A stretch of 64,000 bases of DNA. It comes from Alternaria dauci (taxonomy: Eukaryota; Ascomycota; Dothideomycetes; Pleosporales; Pleosporaceae). The notes under the pieces are model-generated. The model had not been told where the DNA came from, ran no database searches, and saw only the letters and a program-made list of their open reading frames with translations. The DNA lies in NCBI RefSeq assembly GCF_042100115.1, contig NC_091281.1, positions 1,860,001 to 1,924,000 of the forward strand, written 5' to 3'. Shown here one piece after another: positions 59,430-64,000 of this stretch (position 1 is its first letter; each line of letters begins with the position of its first letter). Both the position numbers and the translations under genes were made by a program.

Positions 59430-59560
59430 CCTCTATGTTCAATGGCTGTAATTATAGTAGCGGGAGCAGGTATCGGAAGGACAGAAGGAGGCTACGTGAA
59501 ATTCAAGATAAAGCAAAGAGTAATAGTAGATAGACGAAAAGATCAGGCTTGCTATTGATC
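59430..59560 (+). pseudogene. Diverged duplicate of the NTPase C-terminus
   Basis: MAVIIVAGAGIGRTEGGYVK and FKIKQRVIVDRR line up with AVVKINGEEIERIEGRYVRF and KTRQRVTADGG of the fragment at 58691-59170, about 390 bp upstream, and the DNA aligns over about 90 bp. It is a second, more diverged copy of the same tail and carries no Walker motifs. Confidence 0.6.
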
Positions 59561-60289
59561 CTAAACTTCATCGATCTCTCCAACGTGTGAGAAGCCTGGG
59601 ATACAAGGCTAAGTCGATCATACTTGTAACTATCATGTGGCCAGAGCGACTCTCTCTAAGGACATTGTTAGAATGGGCACATGAAGCGGGTAGGGACTAT
59701 GTTAAAGCCTGTATTATCTGTCACAGTGCAAGCAGTGAGAGAACGATGCTATGCATAAGCTGATGTGTGTATTTTTCTTTTTTCTTTCTTTCATGTGATG
59801 CTGTGATAGCTCCTTATACAGGCTATCAGGAAGGTCTGTTCTCATAACGTATTCATGATGCTGAGGTGCGAGAGAGGTGCTTTGCTTCATAGAGGAGGAA
59901 CCATCTCACCACTATGTGGTACATAGAATGTACTTACCCCGTGAACTGTCACATCATCTTTGTCACGGTTTGGGGTCTCTACTGCTCCTGCTCTTCACCT
60001 CCTCGCGACTACTCACCTGGGTAAGCTAAGCCTATCTAGGCTAGCATTGTTAATGGTTAATTACCTCCGTTAACGTTCTATAGCATCTGCAATACAACCT
60101 TAGTTTAATCCTGCAAATTTTCCTACATATGCGCTGTTCCCACACCGCAACAATCTTTAGTAGACGAAACAGACGTGTGGGCGAACAGCAGAACGGACGA
60201 AACATTGTATTCTATGTAATGAAGGGCGATGAGACTATATAATAACGAGTGCTTATTTGATATAGCACGTGAAGAGTTAAGCGTGTTGG
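59561..60289. other. Intergenic region
   Basis: About 730 bp, including a pyrimidine run at about 59771-59793. I see no gene or element here. Confidence 0.5.
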
Positions 60290-61333
60290 CTAACAAGACA
60301 CGTGGATATTAGGTGCAGCTTTCGTAGCAGCTTCGGCTGCAGTTCTTGTGGTGGCTTCGAGTTTAGTGGGAGATGATGATGTCCCAGCGGCAGTGAGTTC
60401 GAGGGCATAAGTTGGGGCTGTTGAAGGTAGGCTAGGACGAGGGTACGTTGAAGGGTAATTCCAAGGGTATGTCGGGTTCGGGTTTTCGCGTAGGATGTGG
60501 TGTGGCGGAGGCTTCGGTTTTTGGTATGGTATAGAGTATGGCGGAGGGTAAGGGTACCAGTAAAAGTGGTTGTCGAGATCGCGACACAGCTTTGTTAATC
60601 TTGGCAGGGTGCTAAACCACCTTACCCAAGACCTACCCCTACCTCCCGCTAACAGCGAAATGACTTTGTCCAAGTCAGATCTGTAGTATGTGGTTGTCTG
60701 ATTATGCTCTTTGTCAAAGCGAGCGAGAACGGTTGGGAGCCGCTCATAGCGGTAGTTTAAAATAGCTTTGGCGTACGCCAATTTGAAGGTTCGCTCGTTC
60801 ACGCAGTAGGGTGACTCTTGATGGCGGTCGAAGTCATCCCAAACGAGATCATCCCTACCACATGTCCCGCAAATTGGTTTGTACTCGTTGCTAGGTTTAT
60901 AAAAGTCTCCAGGGTTGACGACGATGAATTTCTCATCTCTTTTGAAAGGGCTTCGGCCGATGTTTGAAGCACCTGAGCTTACGCCGGCGGTGATGGGCGG
61001 GAGCGTCTCAACGCTGCAACATACATCGAGGGTTTGCGAAGGGTAGGCGTCCGGAGGATATTGGTTCACCGCGTTGTAGGTTTGAGCAGGGTTGGCGTAC
61101 TTCACTGTATCGACAGTCTGCGCAGAGTTGGCGTATCGCTTGTCGCGGGAGGCAGTGCTAGTCGTTGCGCCAAAGGCCTGCAAACGGCTGCAGTGTTGCG
61201 CTGTCACTTTGTGCTGTTTACGAGCTGGGGTTTCAGGAGTGTCGAGATTGTCGGAAGTTAGTATTCGCTTGAGGCTCATCGGGTCCTGCCAGCGCTTCAT
61301 GGTTGCTTCGGACTTCGCTCGAACTCCGCTCAT
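60290..61333 (-). CDS. Unknown 347-residue protein with Cys/His motif and Pro/Tyr-rich region
   Basis: Intronless; MSGVRAKSEATMKRW start. The N-terminal 140 residues are polar and disordered, with a near-repeat DKRYANSAQTVDTVKYANPAQTY broken into two related units. At about residues 155-180 the motif CGTCGRDDLVWDDF with HQESPYC has the spacing C-x2-C-x12-H-x5-C of a small zinc-binding unit. FKLAYAKAILNYRYERLP follows as a helix. Residues 250-310 are Pro/Tyr-rich (WYPYPPPYSIPYQKPKPPP). The Ala/Thr-rich end looks disordered. No known family. It could be a nucleic-acid-binding protein, but this rests only on the motif. Confidence 0.5.
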   Translation of the reverse strand: MSGVRAKSEATMKRWQDPMSLKRILTSDNLDTPETPARKQHKVTAQHCSRLQAFGATTSTASRDKRYANSAQTVDTVKYANPAQTYNAVNQYPPDAYPSQTLDVCCSVETLPPITAGVSSGASNIGRSPFKRDEKFIVVNPGDFYKPSNEYKPICGTCGRDDLVWDDFDRHQESPYCVNERTFKLAYAKAILNYRYERLPTVLARFDKEHNQTTTYYRSDLDKVISLLAGGRGRSWVRWFSTLPRLTKLCRDLDNHFYWYPYPPPYSIPYQKPKPPPHHILRENPNPTYPWNYPSTYPRPSLPSTAPTYALELTAAGTSSSPTKLEATTRTAAEAATKAAPNIHVSC

Positions 61334-62125
61334 CCAGCAAAAAGAACAAGAAACACACTCTGCTAGATTGCTGTGCCCTGTTAGCTAGTGGATAAGTAAG
61401 CGGGATGTAACACTGACCGTCTGCCCTTAAACTGTTATGAAGTGCTAGAGAAGTGCTGGGGAAGGGGTGCGAAGGGAAGAGTGAGGGCGAGGTCAGACAC
61501 AAGAGCAACTCAGACGACTGTGCTCCTAATGTGCGGTCATGCTGGTGGTGGAAGAGGACAGCCATCTATGTCAGGCTACGAGGGTTTATAAAGGTTGAGG
61601 ATGGAGCACCTAAGGCTGTGTGCAGTGTGGGTCGACAAACGATCATCAAGAGTTCTTAATTAGCAGGATGTCGCAGCCCCTAGTCGGTGACGCCCCTTTA
61701 TTCGAGCTGTGGAGACACTACTGTCGTGTACAATGCCTCCTGTAGAGCTGCCGCGGCGAACTCAGAACAGCATCACCCAGAAGTTGTAGACGCCATGCAC
61801 GATATCATGACACTAGGCGTCATGATGTTAGAACTAACTACAGTTAGTCTTTAGAAATTTAGCGCACTTGGCTCTCTTCCTTGTTACTACATCCCTGCGT
61901 ATGATGGTAACAGTCTACGGCCTTGACCGGAGTCACTCTAGTACGAGCTGGGATAGTTCGTGTACGGCTATATATATATGTAGCTCAGGCCGCCTCAGAT
62001 AGCCAATTCAACGCAGTACGTCTCACCTCCTCACATCTTTACAATAATGAAGGCTATTTCACCAATCGACGTCGAAAAACACTAAGTCATGCCCTCTGAC
62101 AACATACTAAACGGAGCCATGAGCA
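61334..62125. other. Intergenic region with TATA-like sequence
   Basis: About 790 bp. A CTATATATATATG at about 61969-61981 lies some 145 bp before the small gene at 62126 and may be its TATA box. Nothing else is supported. Confidence 0.4.
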
Positions 62126-62437
62126 ATGCAACCACGCAATCTATCATACTCCACACATCAGATCCCGCGAACAGGCAACAACGCCAGCACCGCCGCGAAC
62201 TCTTCAAGCTCCGACTCCTACGACATCGATGCAGAAAAGCGGATGAACTTCCTGCTTAACCTGTTCTGGCTCAGCGATACAGAGGTCCTGCAAGCTCAGC
62301 TAGGCGACGATCTAGCGCGTGTAAAGATCGCTTTTGAAAGCTGCATGAGCGTGCGTCACCGTTTGGGCGCGTTCCGGGGGGCAACGGGCTACTTTGGAAG
62401 GCCGGGCGAGCAGTGGACGGAGTTTCTGAGGCACTGA
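62126..62437 (+). CDS. Small hypothetical protein, 103 residues
   Basis: MQPRNLSYSTHQIPRTGNN begins a polar, Ser/Asn-rich N-terminus; the second half, KRMNFLLNLFWLSDTEVL with ARVKIAFESCMSVRHRLG, looks like two amphipathic helices. No signal peptide or known domain. A TATA-like sequence lies upstream. It may be a real lineage-specific gene; evidence is limited to composition and position. Confidence 0.4.
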   Translation: MQPRNLSYSTHQIPRTGNNASTAANSSSSDSYDIDAEKRMNFLLNLFWLSDTEVLQAQLGDDLARVKIAFESCMSVRHRLGAFRGATGYFGRPGEQWTEFLRH

Positions 62438-63661
62438 GATGATGTGCTAAGTGCCTATGCTATACTTGCTTATGTTGACCTTCAGGGCTTCGTGGGCAGA
62501 GAAGGCGAAATTCTCTTTGGATAGCGAGAAAAGAAGTTTGGACGGCTTGCGCAGATGCTGATTTGCAGCGTAGCGGTCTCCAGGGTGCCAAGCCCTCAAG
62601 GTATTGTATCACTCAAGCGGAGTCCAGTAGCAGTATCGTTAGCCCCACACCTTCGTATTCTACCGAGATCAGTTTGTTAATGTATATCTTTTAACCATCA
62701 ATTATTAGCGCTATACTAACGAGCCTTAAAAACTATTACCTTAACCTTGTGCCACTCTTTATCCTACTAACTCAATTATACCTAGCGGTTATTACCTAGT
62801 AATAGAGAAGACCGTTAAAAGGAAGTGTACGAACTATTATAAAACTCACTACCACCTAACTTGCACAGAAAAGAAAGAGGAACCAGGAGAGTTAGCGAAA
62901 GTCACGTCAGAAAACAAAAAACTATATTAAGACTCTTCAGAGCTAGGTTTGAAATCGACTGTTTAAGGGTAAACTATTATATTAATAGTTTTAGAATAGA
63001 GAGCTTAAGAAAGACAATATATTACTAAAGGAGCAGCTACTATATACATTAGCAACTATAGAAGTGTTACAGAAGGGTACGAGTTTATAACAAATTTCTC
63101 TTTAAGTAGAAGGTGTATACTTAACCTCTAACATAGCTTAGTGTCTAAACGAGATAATAGCAACAGCTCTAGTAGATACCTACTTTCGCTCGCCACCTAG
63201 TTTAAGTAATACTTCAGCATTCCATCAATATTCGCTAACCTACTCTTAGTATTCTATCTTAAACCTTAGGCAGCTATTATTAGCGTCGCAGGTAGACTAT
63301 AGTCCGTCTACTAGATATTCCTTATATCCCTTAACTTCTTTACACAACTCGTTTAACATAAGTAACTATCTAAACATAGTTAGTCTCCGTAAAAGCAAGA
63401 TTAAGTTAGAAAACAGTTAGGAGTACAGTTCCCTACACTTATCACCAGACGTAACTAGTACAGCGGACACCCTGTTTAGAGAGTTTGAAGAGTTTAAAAC
63501 ATAAGAGACACACTGCTATCCCTTGTTTCTTACATAGAAAATTGGATGAATTGCAAACGCTGCTTAATCTTTCTCCTATGGGTTTAGACTTAATTCACAA
63601 ACCGCTTTTCCTAGAAAAGACCTTTTCATCGCTTATCATGCCCTCCTAATGTCTTCCGTTC
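62438..63661. other. Moderately A+T-rich interval with a bZIP relic
   Basis: From about 62690 the sequence becomes A+T-rich again, though less than the main island. It contains the relic at 62863-63085. The remainder, up to the RING gene, reads as a fragmented frame with many TAG/TAA. Confidence 0.5.
62863..63085 (+). pseudogene. bZIP-like gene relic with Gln-to-stop changes
   Basis: One frame reads AQKRKRNQES*RKSRQKTK then NYIKTLQS, followed after several stops by NRELKKDNILLKEQLLYTL. The first part fits a fungal bZIP basic region of the type R-K-R-N-x-x-S-Q-R-x-S-R-x-K, with the stop at the conserved Gln (CAG to TAG). The second part fits a leucine-zipper-like helix. The stops at Gln positions agree with RIP-type C-to-T change. 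Short motif, so the assignment is moderate. Confidence 0.5.
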
Positions 63662-64000
63662 CTAGATATTCTCACGAAAAGCTACGTGGCCAACCGAGCG
63701 CATACGTGCCATTTTTTTAAAGTGTGCATCCTCCTCAGGAACATCTGACCTGCAAGTTGGGCACGCTCTCTTCCCTTTCTCATCAAACCACTTCGTAATG
63801 TGCGACTTGCAGAATAGATGGCCTACATAGTTAACTTAGGTCTGATTTAAAAGTTGCGATTGCTTACCACAGGACAGATACACGCGTTCATCGCTCAACG
63901 AGCCTTCTAAGGTGCAGATAGAACATGTGGTGCCGTAACACTCTACTGCGCCAGGAATCTGTGGGTGTTCTCGTTTCTTACATACCAATAGGTTTGTTGA
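63662..64000 (-). CDS. RING-finger protein, C-terminal part (5' end outside window)
   Basis: Exons 64000-63868 (continuing off the window) and 63822-63662, joined by a 45 nt GTAAGC-TAG intron. The join lies inside the finger: VYLSCG/HLFCKSHITKWF. The zinc ligands are CSIC (first pair), C-G-H, L-F-C, and C-P-T-C (ACPTCRSDVP), giving a C3HC4-type RING. The protein ends KKMARMRSVGHVAFRENI, with no further domain. RING fingers of this type are E3 ubiquitin ligases binding an E2 enzyme. The N-terminal part is outside the window, so substrate domains are unknown. Confidence 0.78.

Overview
The window is nuclear DNA of a filamentous ascomycete, most likely a dothideomycete of the Pleosporales type. 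The support is: many 43-77 nt GT-AG introns, HET-domain genes, a fungal cyanide hydratase, a Zn2Cys6 regulator, NmrA-like and small secreted proteins, and one large A+T-rich block with the marks of repeat-induced point mutation (RIP). The genus is an inference. No bacterial features, tRNA, rRNA or CRISPR were seen.

Left arm, 1-8.8 kb, is accessory in character. It holds the 3' end of an epimerase-like gene, two HET-domain (heterokaryon incompatibility type) genes on the minus strand, and a secreted-type SET-domain protein. Four of five copies of an unnamed dispersed repeat of about 75 bp lie here.

The core block, 9-23.3 kb, has conserved housekeeping genes: KRR1 (ribosome biogenesis), a short-chain dehydrogenase, V-ATPase subunit C (VMA5), the glycine cleavage T protein (GCV1), cyanide hydratase, an unrecognised 591-residue protein and the tRNA-splicing subunit SEN54. 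KRR1/SDR and VMA5/GCV1 are divergent pairs. A 453 bp foldback element with perfect 23 bp inverted ends follows the cyanide hydratase, and a perfect 9 bp minisatellite of about 26 copies precedes SEN54.

23.3-33.4 kb is gene-poor and mixed: decayed HET fragments (24.1 kb and 26.2-27.8 kb), a small secreted protein with an internal duplication, a single-pass membrane protein, an NmrA-like reductase and, convergent with it, a Zn2Cys6 transcription factor whose start lies about 170 bp from the A+T-rich block.

33.53-55.2 kb is extremely A+T-rich with no usable ORF. On the minus strand I can still read a Ty3/gypsy reverse transcriptase and integrase between two LTR-like direct repeats (34962-35257 and 46846-47118), about 12.2 kb in all. 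Further right, two inverted 270 bp arms (49966-50235 and 54372-54641) enclose fossil plus-strand reading frames whose stops look like former Gln codons; the right arm is much less mutated than the left.

Right arm, 55.2-64 kb, returns to normal composition with lineage-specific genes: a divergent pair of unknown genes, a gene whose frame is broken by a 16 bp tandem repeat, a P-loop NTPase relic with a diverged second copy of its C-terminus, a proline/tyrosine-rich protein with a Cys/His motif, a small hypothetical gene, a bZIP-like relic with Gln-to-stop changes, and a RING-finger gene running off the right edge. The layout is a conserved gene block beside a RIP-mutated transposon island bordered by self-recognition-type and orphan genes.
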